Below, one piece after another: positions 1 through 9,889 of a stretch of DNA of 64,000 bases; within the stretch, counting starts at the first letter, position 1; each line of letters starts with the position of its first letter. Origin of the DNA: Bacteroidales bacterium (lineage in GTDB: Bacteria > Bacteroidota > Bacteroidia > Bacteroidales > UBA1715); the NCBI GenBank assembly GCA_016714605.1, contig JADKDL010000026.1, positions 1 through 64,000 on the forward strand, in the 5' to 3' direction. The translations under genes and the position numbers were made by a program. The notes under the pieces were generated by a model. It saw only the letters and a program-made list of their open reading frames with translations. It was not told the DNA's origin and ran no database searches.

Positions 1-742
1 CTACGCAAGACAAACCACATTTGCAGATAAAACCTGACGTAGCCAAACTGGAATATATTTATGATGCAATTGATGAAGTAAAAAAAATAAAGCCGGCAGA
101 CCTACCGCTCATTGGTTTTTGCGGTGCTCCGCTCACGGTTCTGCTGTATATGCTGCAAGGGGTGAGCAAGAAAGCCGAATTCCCTGATGCGGTGAAATTT
201 ATCTATCAACAGCCCAAAGAAACCAAGTTGCTTATAGATGCCATTACCAGAAGTTTCTCTGGAGTATATTGCCGGATAAATAAAGCATAGTATAGATGTT
301 TTTCAGTTGCTCGATACTCATGCCCGGCTTACTTCCTTTTCAATTATACTGAAACCTTATTTATACAAGTATATATTGAAACTGGCAAAAATACGAGATA
401 GTAATGTTCCATTTATATATTTTCCCAAAAGGCATAGGAATTGGACTGAGTACTACAACTCCCAATTATGCCGACTATCTGATATGGAATTGGGAAACAC
501 CATTGAAAGACAGCCAGAAAAGTTTAGTTCATGAAGAAATAGGACTGCAAGGAAACATTGACCCACGGTTGCTTTATGGTTCACAACCTGATATTGCTGA
601 AGCTATGAAATACTACATACGCTTCCACAAAGAAAATAAAAACTGGATAATGAACCTAGGTCACGGTTTTCTGCCCGATATACCTTACGATAATGCAAAA
701 TACTTGGCAGATTTGATTCTGGAATCTGATTGGAAGAGTTGA
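1..742 (+). CDS. hemE: Uroporphyrinogen decarboxylase, C-terminal part, reading frame disrupted
   Basis: UroD decarboxylates uroporphyrinogen III to coproporphyrinogen III in haem synthesis (cytoplasm). The frame is open to the left edge, so the N-terminus lies outside. Visible family blocks are LIGFCGAPLTVLLYML, DVFQLLDTHA, GLQGNIDPRLLYGSQ and MNLGHGFLPDIPYDNA, the last two being very characteristic of HemE. The blocks lie in three frames: frame 3 to about 255, frame 1 from about 259 (LEYIAG, stop TAA at 277-279, then IKHSIDVFQ), and frame 2 from about 425 (FPKGIGIGL). This implies one extra base near 254-258, a nonsense change where family members have Gln, and one extra base in the TTTTCCCAAAA run near 420-430. 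An essential gene with three lesions in 200 bp, two in or beside base runs, is more likely damaged by sequence error than dead, but a true pseudogene cannot be excluded. Confidence 0.85.
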
Positions 743-750
743 AAAATTTT

Positions 751-786
751 AAACCATCCACAAGAAATAATTCTTATGGATGGTTT
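751..786. terminator. Bidirectional hairpin between convergent hemE and yebC
   Basis: The arms 751-766 and 771-786 are complementary apart from one C/A mismatch, with a 4-nt loop. The hairpin lies in the short gap between two converging genes, as expected of a shared terminator. T-runs on either side are modest, so the call rests mainly on stem and location. Confidence 0.55.
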
Positions 787-832
787 AAATGAATACAAAC
801 AATAATAAAATGTTCAACAACAAACTATACCA

Positions 833-1541
833 CTAAGCAATATTGGTAAAAACCTGTTGAATATCATCGTCGTCTTCTATTTTGTCAAGAAGTTTATCTA
901 TTTCTCCCATTTGTTCTTCTGATAGTTCAATAGGATCGGTAGGAATTCGTTGCAATTCGGCTTTGGTTACATTTACCTGTTTCTCTTCAAGGGTTTTAGA
1001 CATAACACCAAAGTTGGTATAGTCTGCATAAAGATAGTAATGTTCTTCGCTACTTTCTATATTTTCCAGTCCGGCATCTATAAGTTCAAGCTCAAGCTCT
1101 TCAATGTTAAGACTGTCTGACTTAAGCACTTCAAACACCGACTTTCTTGAAAACATAAAATCTAAAGAACCGGTAGGCACCAGTTGTCCGCCATTTTGTT
1201 GAAGTAAGACTTCACGTTTGCAAACCGTTCGTGTAGGGTTATCAGTAGCACATCCACCACAACCAAAACACCATGAGGAATTTTCCCTCGTAAAGAATTT
1301 CAGTAAAATTGTCGGCATCTTTACCTGCTGCTCTTTTAATAGCCGCTTCAATATTATCTTTGGGCATGTTCTGCGCTTTTGCATTTAATATTGCAGTACG
1401 CAACTTCCCATTCATGTCGGGGTCTGTTCCCCCTTCTTTGGCTGCCATTGTAATTGCTTTAGCTAACTTTGGAAATATTTTAGACATTTTATCCCAACGC
1501 TTTTCTTTCGCAGCCCTTCTGTATTCAAAAGCTCTTCCCAT
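833..1541 (-). CDS. yebC: YebC/PmpR-family transcriptional regulator, frame disrupted by several indels
   Basis: YebC/TACO1-family proteins are cytoplasmic; some act as DNA-binding regulators and some assist translation of difficult peptides. The start is set at MGRAFEYRRAAKEKRW, the usual N-terminus (M at 1541), although the frame is open a further 14 codons upstream. Later blocks are AAKEGGTDPDMNGKLR, KAQNMPKDNIEAAIKRA, ATDNPTRTV, NGGQLVPTGSLDFMF and the acidic C-terminal domain. Between about 1185 and 1290 the conserved path EGK / IPHGVLVVVD / CATDNPTRTV / ANVKSYFNK / NGGQLVPTG changes frame four times: three missing bases and one extra base, three of the four at A or T runs. Restoring them gives about 236 codons, normal for the family. 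Four indels in 100 bp of a conserved gene point to sequence error. Confidence 0.88.
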
Positions 1542-1665
1542 AAAATTGTTAATTTTTTTTACAAATATAATTTTTTCGTGCAAATTTTGAAAATGTATTT
1601 GTTTAAATAGAAATCTTAATTACCTTGAATATATAAATGACCTAGTAAAATACTCATTTTTAAAG

Positions 1666-2409
1666 ATGATTTGTGATAAAAAAATAATAATTGTGTTACC
1701 TGCTTACAATGCAGCTCAAACACTCATGCAAACCTATAAAGAAATTCCTTTTGATGTGGTTGATGATGTAATTTTGGTAGACGATAATAGTTCAGACACC
1801 ACGGTAGAAGAAGCAAAACGACTTGGAATTAACCATATAATAAAGCATAATAAAAACACTGGCTATGGTGGCAACCAAAAAACTTGCTACAAAAAAGCTC
1901 TGGAACTCAATGCCGACATTATCATTATGCTTCACCCAGATTATCAGTACACGCCAAAGCTCATTCATTCTATGGCATTTCTCATAGCTAATGATGTTTA
2001 TAAGGTAGTGTTTGGGTCGAGAATTTTAGGTAGGGGTGCAATAAAAGGAGGAATGCCTATATATAAATATTTTTTTAATCGGATATTAACCTTGTCTCAG
2101 AATGTTCTGCTGGGCGAGAAACTTTCAGAATATCATACCGGTTATAGGGCTTTTTCTGCCGAAGTACTCAGAACCATTAATTTCGAAAACAATTCTGATG
2201 ATTTTATTTTCGATAATCAAATTATTGCTCAGATATTCTACAATAAGTTTGAAATTGCTGAGATTACCTGTCCTACTCGGTATTTCAAAGAGGCATCATC
2301 AATAAATTTTAAAAGGAGTTTAATCTATGGTTTAGGGGTTTTATTGGTGTCAATAAAGTATTTTTTGCAAAAGAAGAAACTTGGCAAATTTGCTCTCTTT
2401 TCTGATTAG
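1666..2409 (+). CDS. Family 2 glycosyltransferase (polyprenyl-phosphate mannose/glucose synthase-like)
   Basis: This 247-residue GT-A enzyme probably transfers a sugar from a nucleotide donor to a lipid-phosphate or glycan acceptor at the inner face of the membrane. The N-terminus IIIVLPAYNAAQTL is the GT2 donor-binding start, DVILVDDNSSDTT carries the first Asp motif, and the segment around residues 60-90 (NTGYGGNQKTCYKKAL, then LHPDYQY) holds the DxD-like metal site. It resembles DPM1-type synthases. The C-terminus (GLGVLLVSIKYFLQKKK) is hydrophobic then basic, suggesting membrane association, but there is no GtrA-type four-helix tail. The stop lies 3 nt from the convergent rhodanese stop. 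The acceptor cannot be deduced. Confidence 0.85.
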   Translation: MICDKKIIIVLPAYNAAQTLMQTYKEIPFDVVDDVILVDDNSSDTTVEEAKRLGINHIIKHNKNTGYGGNQKTCYKKALELNADIIIMLHPDYQYTPKLIHSMAFLIANDVYKVVFGSRILGRGAIKGGMPIYKYFFNRILTLSQNVLLGEKLSEYHTGYRAFSAEVLRTINFENNSDDFIFDNQIIAQIFYNKFEIAEITCPTRYFKEASSINFKRSLIYGLGVLLVSIKYFLQKKKLGKFALFSD

Positions 2410-2412
2410 AAT

Positions 2413-2769
2413 TTACAATGAGTTATCGTGTATTTTCAAATCAAATCCTTTTTTCTTCCAGTCGAGTATTCCCTTTTGCAGGTTATAAACAGCATCATAA
2501 CCTTTCTTTTTTAAATAGTTGGCAGCAAGTGCGCTTCTATGTCCGGTACGGCAATAGACAAATATCTTCGTGTTTTTTTCTAGCTGCAATACTTTATCAG
2601 AAAACTGGACATCATATATATCAATATTCAAAGCCCCCGGTATATGTTCCGATATATATTCAACCTTGGTTCTTACATCGAGCAAAATACAATTATCAAA
2701 AATCATTTCTTGCTTGAGCATTTCTGCGCTTATATTTTCAACAGTGAAAATTATTTTTTCGGTTTGCAT
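2413..2769 (-). CDS. Single-domain rhodanese-like protein
   Basis: A 118-residue rhodanese (sulfurtransferase fold). CILLDVRTKVEYISEHIPGA is the CH2A-type block and VYCRTGHRSALAANYL contains the active-site loop with catalytic Cys followed by a six-residue cradle (CRTGHRS), so it is probably active in persulfide transfer. There is no signal peptide. It lies 108 bp downstream of the COG0523 GTPase in the same direction and could be cotranscribed with it. The physiological sulfur donor and acceptor are unknown. Confidence 0.88.
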   Translation of the reverse strand: MQTEKIIFTVENISAEMLKQEMIFDNCILLDVRTKVEYISEHIPGALNIDIYDVQFSDKVLQLEKNTKIFVYCRTGHRSALAANYLKKKGYDAVYNLQKGILDWKKKGFDLKIHDNSL

Positions 2770-2877
2770 GATTCAATTATTTTCTCGGTCAGTGTTCTAT
2801 TGTCGTTTGTTTATTCTTATTTCTTACAATTTTTTCTTCAGTAACGATTTTGCAAAATCACATGATTCTACTTCATT

Positions 2878-3846
2878 TTATTTTGAAATGAGCGATTCAA
2901 GAGCTTCATTAATTAATTGATTATTAATATCTCTTCCAATAAAAACAATTTCGCTCAAAGCATCGGACTCTTTATAAGAATCGGTCTCATACAATTGAAA
3001 ACTATCGTTTACACATTGTAAAACGTATTGTTTGTCTGATTCTGCAAAATATACAACTCCTTTAATTCTAGGAATATTATTGCTATTGAGATGTATGAAT
3101 TGTTCAATCCAAAAAAGGAACAAACGCTTTTTGAAATTTTGCTTATAAGAAACATGTATTGTTTCAAAAGCTTGTGAATGATTTTTCTCAACTGCTACAG
3201 GTTCACTATAAAGTATAAGTTCGTTGCTGAGTTTTGATTTTGAATACACGTTTCTTTCAAGAATCTCTATACCATCTACTTTAGCAAAGTTTGTTTTGCA
3301 AAGTTCTTTTTTATTAAATTCCTTAAGAATAGATTCTATTTTGTGTAATTCATTATCATTTACCAAATCTATTTTGTTTATGATAAATAAATCAGAATGT
3401 ATTAATTGCAATTGAGCTTCTTTATATTCTTTATAAGAATTGAGGAAGTTTTTGGCATCTATCAAGCAAATAACAGAATCTAATTTAAAATATCTGTTAA
3501 CCCTGTCTCCACCCAAAAACATTTTTATAATGCTTCCAGGGTCGGCAATGCCGGTAGTTTCAATAATGAGAGCATCGCATTCTGTACCACTTATTATGAG
3601 GCTGTTTAGTACCGTTCCTAATTCATTTTTCACTGAACAACAAATACAACCGTTGGTAAGTTCAATAATCTTTGATGAATCAACATTGCTTATCAACTTT
3701 TTATCAATGTTGGTTTCGCCAAATTCATTTTCAATTACAATGATTTTCTTATCGTTATAGGTAGCAATTATATTATTAAGCAGGGTCGTTTTCCCGCTGC
3801 CTAAAAATCCGGTTATTATTGTTACAGATATGCTTTTACTTTTCAT
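2878..3846 (-). CDS. COG0523-family (CobW/ZNG-like) GTP-binding metallochaperone
   Basis: G3E-family P-loop GTPase. These proteins deliver metals (zinc, cobalt) to client enzymes. Visible motifs are Walker A ITGFLGSGKTTLLN near the N-terminus, the metal-site CxCC in NGCICCSVKNEL, ETTGIADP (switch/Walker B region) and NKID for guanine specificity. The C-terminal third matches the CobW C-terminal domain position (FLFWIEQFIHLNSNNIPRIK). I chose the ATG at 3846 (MKSKSISVTI), 16 codons inside the longest open frame, because the family begins just before the P-loop. Length is about 322 residues, normal. I see no zinc-responsive operator, and the metal and client are not determinable here. Confidence 0.88.
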   Translation of the reverse strand: MKSKSISVTIITGFLGSGKTTLLNNIIATYNDKKIIVIENEFGETNIDKKLISNVDSSKIIELTNGCICCSVKNELGTVLNSLIISGTECDALIIETTGIADPGSIIKMFLGGDRVNRYFKLDSVICLIDAKNFLNSYKEYKEAQLQLIHSDLFIINKIDLVNDNELHKIESILKEFNKKELCKTNFAKVDGIEILERNVYSKSKLSNELILYSEPVAVEKNHSQAFETIHVSYKQNFKKRLFLFWIEQFIHLNSNNIPRIKGVVYFAESDKQYVLQCVNDSFQLYETDSYKESDALSEIVFIGRDINNQLINEALESLISK

Positions 3847-3979
3847 TTTTTTCAAAACAGAAAGCAAAAATATATGAAATTGACTTATTAACAAATAATA
3901 ATTGTATTTATTTATTATTTATTTTTAAGAATTCGCGAAAACACAACAAAGTAAGCGATGCTAACTTATTGATAATTAT

Positions 3980-4672
3980 TTACAAAAAGGAATCTAAGAT
4001 AGCTACCATTATTTTATTATTATCGGTAGCTTTTTGAATATTATCAAGAATTGCATCGACCGACTGAACAAATTTATTTTCAACCAAATCGGAATAGCAA
4101 TTCACTAATATTTTCTTCAAAGAATCGGGGGTCATTTCTAGATGAAACTGCAAAGCCAAAACATGATTATTGTACATAAAGCCTTGATTTTGGCAGGCTT
4201 CCGAGAATGCTATTGAAACAGCATTTTCAGGGATTTCAAACGTATCATTATGCCAATGAAAGACTGTTGCTTTATCGGAAAGCGTTTTTAAACAAGTAAT
4301 ATTATCAGACTCTGGAGTTCTATGTATTGGAAAAAAACCAATTTCGGCATATTTTCCTTGATACACCTCTGCTCCTAACCTATTAGCAACAAGCTGTGCT
4401 CCTAAACAAATGCCTAAAATCTTTTTCTTTTGATCAATTGCTTTTTTAATGTATTGTTTTTCAATCCCTAACCAAGGACATTCATCGTCATGAAAAATGC
4501 TCATTGGTCCGCCAAGAATTATAAGCACATCTATATCTGTTACTTTTGGAATTCTGTAAATCTCCCAAAATTTAGTAATAGTAAGATGATGCCCCTTCTC
4601 TTCAATCCAATTTTTTATGCACCCGAGGTCTTCATAAGGCACATGCTGAAAACAATGTATGCGTAAACTCAT
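3980..4672 (-). CDS. Class I glutamine amidotransferase (GMP-synthase glutaminase-like, stand-alone)
   Basis: Predicted cytoplasmic glutaminase-fold protein of about 230 residues. The nucleophile elbow is GICLGAQLVANRLGA (Cys), and the catalytic His and Glu sit in ALQFHLEMTPDSL. LIILGGPMSIFHDDECPWL is the usual substrate-loop segment. Family members are often annotated as GMP synthase-like or gamma-glutamyl-peptidase-like proteins and act without a fused synthetase domain. The start at MSLRIHCFQHV (4672) is preferred to the far upstream ATG at 4759 because the family begins with a short beta strand. The substrate is unknown. Confidence 0.85.
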   Translation of the reverse strand: MSLRIHCFQHVPYEDLGCIKNWIEEKGHHLTITKFWEIYRIPKVTDIDVLIILGGPMSIFHDDECPWLGIEKQYIKKAIDQKKKILGICLGAQLVANRLGAEVYQGKYAEIGFFPIHRTPESDNITCLKTLSDKATVFHWHNDTFEIPENAVSIAFSEACQNQGFMYNNHVLALQFHLEMTPDSLKKILVNCYSDLVENKFVQSVDAILDNIQKATDNNKIMVAILDSFL

Positions 4673-4973
4673 TAATTTTGGATTTCTGATTAGTTTTTTC
4701 TTAAATAAATGACCCTTTTCAACCCAAGAAAACAGTGAAAAACAGCCATTGTTACTCAATCTATAAATTTACTTTAATAGATATAAAAAAACTATCGTAG
4801 ATATACTCATTGCATATCTTTATAAATACTAAATTATTTGGAGGGTACAGACAGAAAGACTACGGTTTTGGGCATTACAGAACTACTTAAACAATCTCAT
4901 TTACAATAGTTAAACTCTGTATTTTTCGAAACAGAAGCTGTTAAATCGTGATTTTCAGTAACACTATATAGTA

Positions 4974-5966
4974 TTATTCTATGAAATAATGTATTTTTAT
5001 TTTCCAGATAGATGTATCTGATACTGTTTTAGGGGTGTTTATATATTCTTCTATTGCCAATTCATTGATGGTAATTTTTGAGGCGGTTAACCATTGTAAA
5101 AATTCTTGATATTTGTTTTCAAGTTCCAATTCAGTACCCGAAAAATTATAAATTGCATACTTCCCTTTTTTTCTCTTCTTTATTTTGTAATCGCTATCTT
5201 CGGGAATACTATTTTTAATAGGTAAAGCAGCTTCAATTGTAACACTTTTAAAGTCTATTTGAGTGTAAACACAAAACGGATTTCCTGCTATTTCACCATT
5301 ACTAAGTTCTACATAAGTATAAAGATCTAAAAATGATTTTGATAGTTCCTTGTATAAGTCGGTTTTTAGCACCGTTTTATTTTCATATATATAAAGTTGC
5401 TCATCAAGCATTTTTATTTCACCCTGTTTGCTATTCTCACCTTCGCACAATTGCTTTAAACTTTGTAAACCCATATCTAAGCCTTTTGTAAGGGTCTTTT
5501 GAAGTCCTGATTTTAAAAATTTAAGTATAGGGTTGCTTTTCAGATTTTGCTTTATCGATGCTTTTATTACAATTCCCGAATCTGTTTCGCTAAACTCATA
5601 CTTTACAAAAAAAGGATTGGCATTATTAATCAAGATTTCGGCTTCAATTTCTTTAAGTAGAGTAGATTTATTAATTACAACCGTACCGCTACCAGCATTC
5701 TTGTTTTCACTTTGCCAGCTATATGTTGCTCTTTCTCCTATCTTTACAGAACCATACGTAATTTGCATTGTGGTGTCTGCTTTATGCCAAACATTCCAAT
5801 TTTTCCAATTTTCTACATTATTTACTTTTTCAAAAACGACCTGAGAAGAAGACTTTACTACAATACTACTCGTTGCACTTATTTCTTTTGAAATAAAAAG
5901 ACTGATTGCCCAAAAAAGTGCAAAAGCAATAATAATAAGTACCGAAATTTTTAAAAATTTATTCAT
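4974..5966 (-). CDS. Membrane-anchored SRPBCC domain fused to GyrI-like effector-binding domain
   Basis: This 330-residue protein has an N-terminal membrane segment (ISVLIIIAFALFWAISLFI, residues about 7-25). An SRPBCC/polyketide-cyclase-like fold covers about 35-165 (NVENWKNWNVWHK, then EFSETDSGIVIKASIKQN). A C-terminal part, about 210-330, fits the GyrI-like small-molecule-binding domain (FSGTELELENKYQEFLQWL and a terminal KIKIHYFIE strand). Both halves are ligand-binding folds and neither shows catalytic residues. The anchor suggests the domains face the periplasm or membrane. No regulator is adjacent. The ligand is unknown. Confidence 0.72.
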   Translation of the reverse strand: MNKFLKISVLIIIAFALFWAISLFISKEISATSSIVVKSSSQVVFEKVNNVENWKNWNVWHKADTTMQITYGSVKIGERATYSWQSENKNAGSGTVVINKSTLLKEIEAEILINNANPFFVKYEFSETDSGIVIKASIKQNLKSNPILKFLKSGLQKTLTKGLDMGLQSLKQLCEGENSKQGEIKMLDEQLYIYENKTVLKTDLYKELSKSFLDLYTYVELSNGEIAGNPFCVYTQIDFKSVTIEAALPIKNSIPEDSDYKIKKRKKGKYAIYNFSGTELELENKYQEFLQWLTASKITINELAIEEYINTPKTVSDTSIWKIKIHYFIE

Positions 5967-5992
5967 TTAATATAAAGTTTAATGTATATAAT

Positions 5993-6276
5993 TCAGATAT
6001 ATAAAACATGCTTAGCTAGTAATAAATAAGCATATATGAGTATAAACAAGAGTCCGAATAACGAACCTATAAATTTGATGGTTATTTTTCTACTTAGTTC
6101 CTTTTGCAGATTTTCATCTTCTATTTTTTCTTTAAATCGCTTAAGCTCAAATCTGAAATATAAAAACCGCATACTTCTAGGGTCAGATAAATTGTGTTTT
6201 CTCAGGAAACTAGCTTCTTGGGGAATTATCATACATACAGTCCATGCCAAAAGGATAATATCAACAAAAATTGCAT
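5993..6276 (-). CDS. Small hypothetical membrane protein (possible 1-nt deletion near its start)
   Basis: The open part (5993-6250) has no good start until an internal ATG at 6232. It encodes a charged middle (RFELKRFKEKIEDENLQKEL) and a C-terminal membrane helix (FIGSLFGLLFILIYAYLLLA). Upstream codons in the same frame give another hydrophobic stretch (VDIILLAWTVCMII). If the A5 run at about 6266-6270 lacks one base, an ATG at 6276 joins this frame as MQFFVDIILLAW. That would give a protein of about 94 residues with two membrane helices. This matches the homopolymer-indel pattern elsewhere in the window but is inference. No family recognised. Confidence 0.45.
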
Positions 6277-6462
6277 GTTTGAATTTTTAAAATTAGAAAA
6301 GCATTATTCAATTAATCGGGTCAAATTTACAAAAAAAAGAATTTTGTTTAAGCATTTATATTTCTATGTTTAGTAATATTGTTGATTAATATTAATTTTG
6401 CCTACATTTTTGTAAGTTAAAGTTATTGCATAAAGTCGAACCTGAATAAAAACAGAAAAACA

Positions 6463-7689
6463 ATGAAGAAAATCAAAGTAGCAAATCCGATAGTTGAATT
6501 GGATGGCGATGAAATGACGCGAATTATTTGGAAATACATAAAAGACAAATTGATAATACCATATTTAGATATAGATATAAAATATTTTGATTTGGGTATT
6601 GAACATAGAGATGCTACTAATGATGCAGTTACTATTGAAGCTGCAAATGCAATAAAGCAATATAATGTAGGTGTAAAATGCGCTACAATCACCCCAGATG
6701 AAGCACGAGTAGAAGAGTTTGGGTTGAAAGATATGTATAAATCTCCAAACGGAACCATAAGAAATATATTAGGAGGAACCGTATTCAGAGAACCAATTGT
6801 AATGAAGAATATTCCTCGCTTGGTTCCTAACTGGACACATCCTATTTGTATTGGAAGACATGCGTTTGGCGACCAGTACAGAGCAACCGACTTTGTTACA
6901 AAAGGCAAAGGCAAACTCACCATTTCTTTTGAACCTGCCGATGGAAGTGCGAAACAAGAATATTCTGTTTACAATTTCACCGACGATGGTATTGCAATGG
7001 CAATGTACAACACCGATGAGTCTATTTTTTGGATTTGCTCGCTCTTGCTTCAATAAAGCACTTATGAAAAAATGGCCTCTGTATGTATCTACCAAAAACA
7101 CCATTTTAAAAAAATACGACGGCCGTTTAAAGATATATTTCAAGAAGTATACGAGAATGAGTTCCAAGAAGAATTTGAAAAACACAAGCTTACTTACGAA
7201 CACAGACTGATAGATGACATGGTAGCATCGGCACTGAAATGGCACGGCGAATTTGTTTGGGCTTGCAAAAATTACGATGGCGATGTACAGTCTGATACCG
7301 TTGCTCAGGGTTTTGGCTCACTCGGACTTATGACATCTACACTCGTTACACCAGACGGTAGCACCATGGAGGCCGAAGCTGCACATGGAACGGTAACCAG
7401 ACATTATAGAATGCATCAGCAAGGAAAGAAAACTTCTACCAACCCTATAGCTTCAATATTTGCATGGACACAAGGCCTTGCATTTAGAGGTAAACTTGAT
7501 GGCAATCAGGAACTAATAAACTTTGCTACCGACCTTGAAACGGTTTGTGTTGAGACCGTTGAAAGTGGCATAATGACTAAAGATTTGGCTATTTCTGTCT
7601 ATGGCAACAACCCAACAGATAGCCAATGGGTTACTACCGAAGGTTTTCTAGAGGCATTAGATAAAGCTTTGCAACAGAAAAGAAAATAG
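6463..7689 (+). CDS. icd: NADP-dependent isocitrate dehydrogenase (eukaryotic-like type), paired frameshifts
   Basis: Oxidatively decarboxylates isocitrate to 2-oxoglutarate in the TCA cycle. The start is MKKIKVANPIVELDGDEMTRI, typical of the type II homodimeric IDH family. Further signatures are KSPNGTIRNILGGTVFREP (substrate loop), DDMVASALKWHGEFVWACKN, GSLGLMTSTLVTPDG and EAAHGTVTRHYR (NADP region). The frame shifts at the T7 run near 7024-7030 (ESI then FGFARSCFNKALMKKWPLY) and returns near 7120-7130 (DGR then FKDIFQEVY). The two indels compensate, so the 1,227-nt span equals 409 codons including stop, the family's usual length. Both lie in or beside short homopolymers, so I regard the gene as intact in the organism. 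Confidence 0.9.
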
Positions 7690-7790
7690 AAAGAAATAAG
7701 TCGAAAAGTTAACGTTTCCTGAGTTATACATATTCTGCAATAAAGCAAATTTGAGAACAATAATAAACCATTGTATTTCTTGAATTTGCT

Positions 7791-9698
7791 TTATTTTTTA
7801 TTCCAAATAAGCATTGCGCCCTCAGTGTATTTAATTTTTTCGTTCTCAAGCAAATATGCTACAACTTTCAAAATATGATCTTTAGAAAAAGGGAGTTTTT
7901 CAACCAAATCATTTAGCGGTAAGGAATTTTGATTAACCGTTTTTTTTATCTCCTCAAGAATATTATCAAATTCAAGTTTGCTCAATTCAAGATCATTTCT
8001 TCTTCGGCAAATATCGCACATGCCACAACGAGTTACATTGGTTTCTCCAAAATATTCCAAAAGATAAGCACTTCTGCATTTCGATTGTGCCGTTGCATAC
8101 CTTATAATAGCATCTAATCGGGCTATATATCTATCTTTCCGCTCTGTATAATTAGCTCTGGAAATAATAAGAGAATCTTGTGGCAATCTTTCTTCCGTAT
8201 ATATTATTAGCGGATTGTTTTTGGCCGGAAAATAATTGATTACCCTAATCTTATTGAGAATATGAAGATATTTTTTTATAGTATCTACATCAGTACCCAT
8301 AATCTTAGAAAGTTTGTGTTCATCAATGTTTGAATAATCGGAAAATATGCCACTATAGGTTCGTAGCAACAATCTTATAAAGGCATCAAAATCTTTGTTT
8401 TCAACTTGAAACTTATAAAGATAATCTCTATCAACAATAAATCTAACTTTAGACTGAGTTTCCATGGCCTCAGTAAGCTCAATATAACCTTCCTGTTGCA
8501 ATATTTTGAGACTATTATGAGTACGCATTATTTCAAATTTAAATTTTGAAACAAAATCAGCAATGAAAAAATCGAAAACCGTACCTTTATTGCTCCCTAC
8601 CGGAATTTGATAGTAATTGCTCACCGCTTCATAAATTCGCTTTACAAATTCTACAGGCGGAAAAGCAACTTCTACACTATTTATTAAATGTTTAATATCG
8701 GTTTTATTATAAACCAAAACAGCAAAAGCCTGTTTGCCATCTCTCCCAGCCCGTCCGGCTTCCTGAAAATAAGCCTCAATAGATTCAGGTATATCTAGAT
8801 GAATTACAAAGCGAACATTGGGTTTGTCAATGCCCATTCCAAAAGCATTGGTACAAACCATAATCATATCGTCAGAATTCTTCCATCGGTTTTGTTTCGC
8901 TTCTCGCACCTCACCAGGCAATCCGGCATGGTAATAATCAGCATGAATTCCATTTACCACAAGCAATTGAGCATATTCCTTTGTCTTCTGCCTGCTTCTT
9001 ACATACAATATTCCAACACCTTTATTTTTCTTAATTGTAGTAAGTATATAGCCCAGCTTATCTTCAATATCTCTTACTATATAGGTAAGATTCTTACGCT
9101 CAAAACTGGTTGAAAAAACATTTTTTTCATTGAAATGTAACTTTACTTGAATATCATCTACCACTTCTTTAGTAGCCGTAGCCGTAAGAGCTAAAACAGG
9201 TACCGCAGGAAAAATGGTTCTTATCGATGCTATTTGCAAATATGAAGGTCTGAAATCATAACCCCATTGAGAAATACAATGAGCTTCATCAACCGTTATT
9301 AGGTTTATCTTCATTTGCTTGAATTTAGCAAGGAAATATTCAGACTGCAACCGCTCGGGCGAAATATATAAAAACTTAAAATCGCCATAAATGCAATTGT
9401 CCAAAGTAATATATATTTCCTGATTCGACATTCCTGAATAAATAGCCAATGCCTTTATCCCTTTGGCTTTAAGATTATCTACCTGATCCTTCATCAGAGC
9501 AATGAGTGGAGTGATTACTATACACAAACCCTCCTGAGCCAATGAAGCCACTTGAAAAGTAATAGATTTTCCTCCCCCTGTGGGCATTAAACCCAAAGTA
9601 TCTCTACCCGCAAGAACAGATTGAATAATATCTTCCTGTAAAGGTCTGAATTTTGAATATCCCCAATATTTTACAAGAATTTGTTCAAGTTTATTCAT
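7791..9698 (-). CDS. recQ: ATP-dependent DNA helicase RecQ
   Basis: A 3'-5' superfamily 2 helicase for recombination and fork repair. Motif 0/I region: YWGYSKFRPLQEDII and GLMPTGGGKSITFQ (Walker A). Motif II and aromatic loop: DEAHCISQWGYDFRPSY. Motif III: ALTATATKEV. Motif VI: QEAGRAGRDGKQ. The RecQ zinc site is visible as CRSAYLLEYFGE then CGMCDICRRR, followed by a winged-helix-like tail. At 635 residues it is complete as a RecQ core; I see no clear HRDC domain. It stands alone, with no defence genes adjacent. Confidence 0.95.
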   Translation of the reverse strand: MNKLEQILVKYWGYSKFRPLQEDIIQSVLAGRDTLGLMPTGGGKSITFQVASLAQEGLCIVITPLIALMKDQVDNLKAKGIKALAIYSGMSNQEIYITLDNCIYGDFKFLYISPERLQSEYFLAKFKQMKINLITVDEAHCISQWGYDFRPSYLQIASIRTIFPAVPVLALTATATKEVVDDIQVKLHFNEKNVFSTSFERKNLTYIVRDIEDKLGYILTTIKKNKGVGILYVRSRQKTKEYAQLLVVNGIHADYYHAGLPGEVREAKQNRWKNSDDMIMVCTNAFGMGIDKPNVRFVIHLDIPESIEAYFQEAGRAGRDGKQAFAVLVYNKTDIKHLINSVEVAFPPVEFVKRIYEAVSNYYQIPVGSNKGTVFDFFIADFVSKFKFEIMRTHNSLKILQQEGYIELTEAMETQSKVRFIVDRDYLYKFQVENKDFDAFIRLLLRTYSGIFSDYSNIDEHKLSKIMGTDVDTIKKYLHILNKIRVINYFPAKNNPLIIYTEERLPQDSLIISRANYTERKDRYIARLDAIIRYATAQSKCRSAYLLEYFGETNVTRCGMCDICRRRNDLELSKLEFDNILEEIKKTVNQNSLPLNDLVEKLPFSKDHILKVVAYLLENEKIKYTEGAMLIWNKK

Positions 9699-9826
9699 TA
9701 TTCTAAGGCAATCTAAAATGCGTTTGTAGGATCAATTATGAGCAAAGTTAATGAAAATAGAGCTATTAATTAAATAAGGTAAGCAGAAGCCTAAAAGAAA
9801 AAATCTATAAATACATTTTTTTTTAG

Positions 9827-9854
9827 TTGAGAAACATAATATTTAGTACCTTTG
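9827..9854 (+). promoter_or_regulatory. Bacteroidota-type promoter for guaB
   Basis: TTG at 9827-9829 and TACCTTTG at 9847-9854 are 17 nt apart and match the Bacteroidota consensus (TTTG near -33, TAnnTTTG near -7). Transcription would start about 30 nt upstream of the guaB ATG at 9890. Confidence 0.65.
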
Positions 9855-9889
9855 TGCAATTTTAATATAAAAATTAATTACTCTACGGC

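Noticed and set aside
1..742. hemE as a genuine pseudogene marking haem auxotrophy
   Set aside because: Lesions are two one-base insertions and one nonsense substitution in a window where several other essential genes show similar damage, so error is the simpler reading.
1309..1590. Plus-strand 93-codon ORF opposite yebC
   Set aside because: Lies fully antisense to conserved yebC sequence and shows no protein family.
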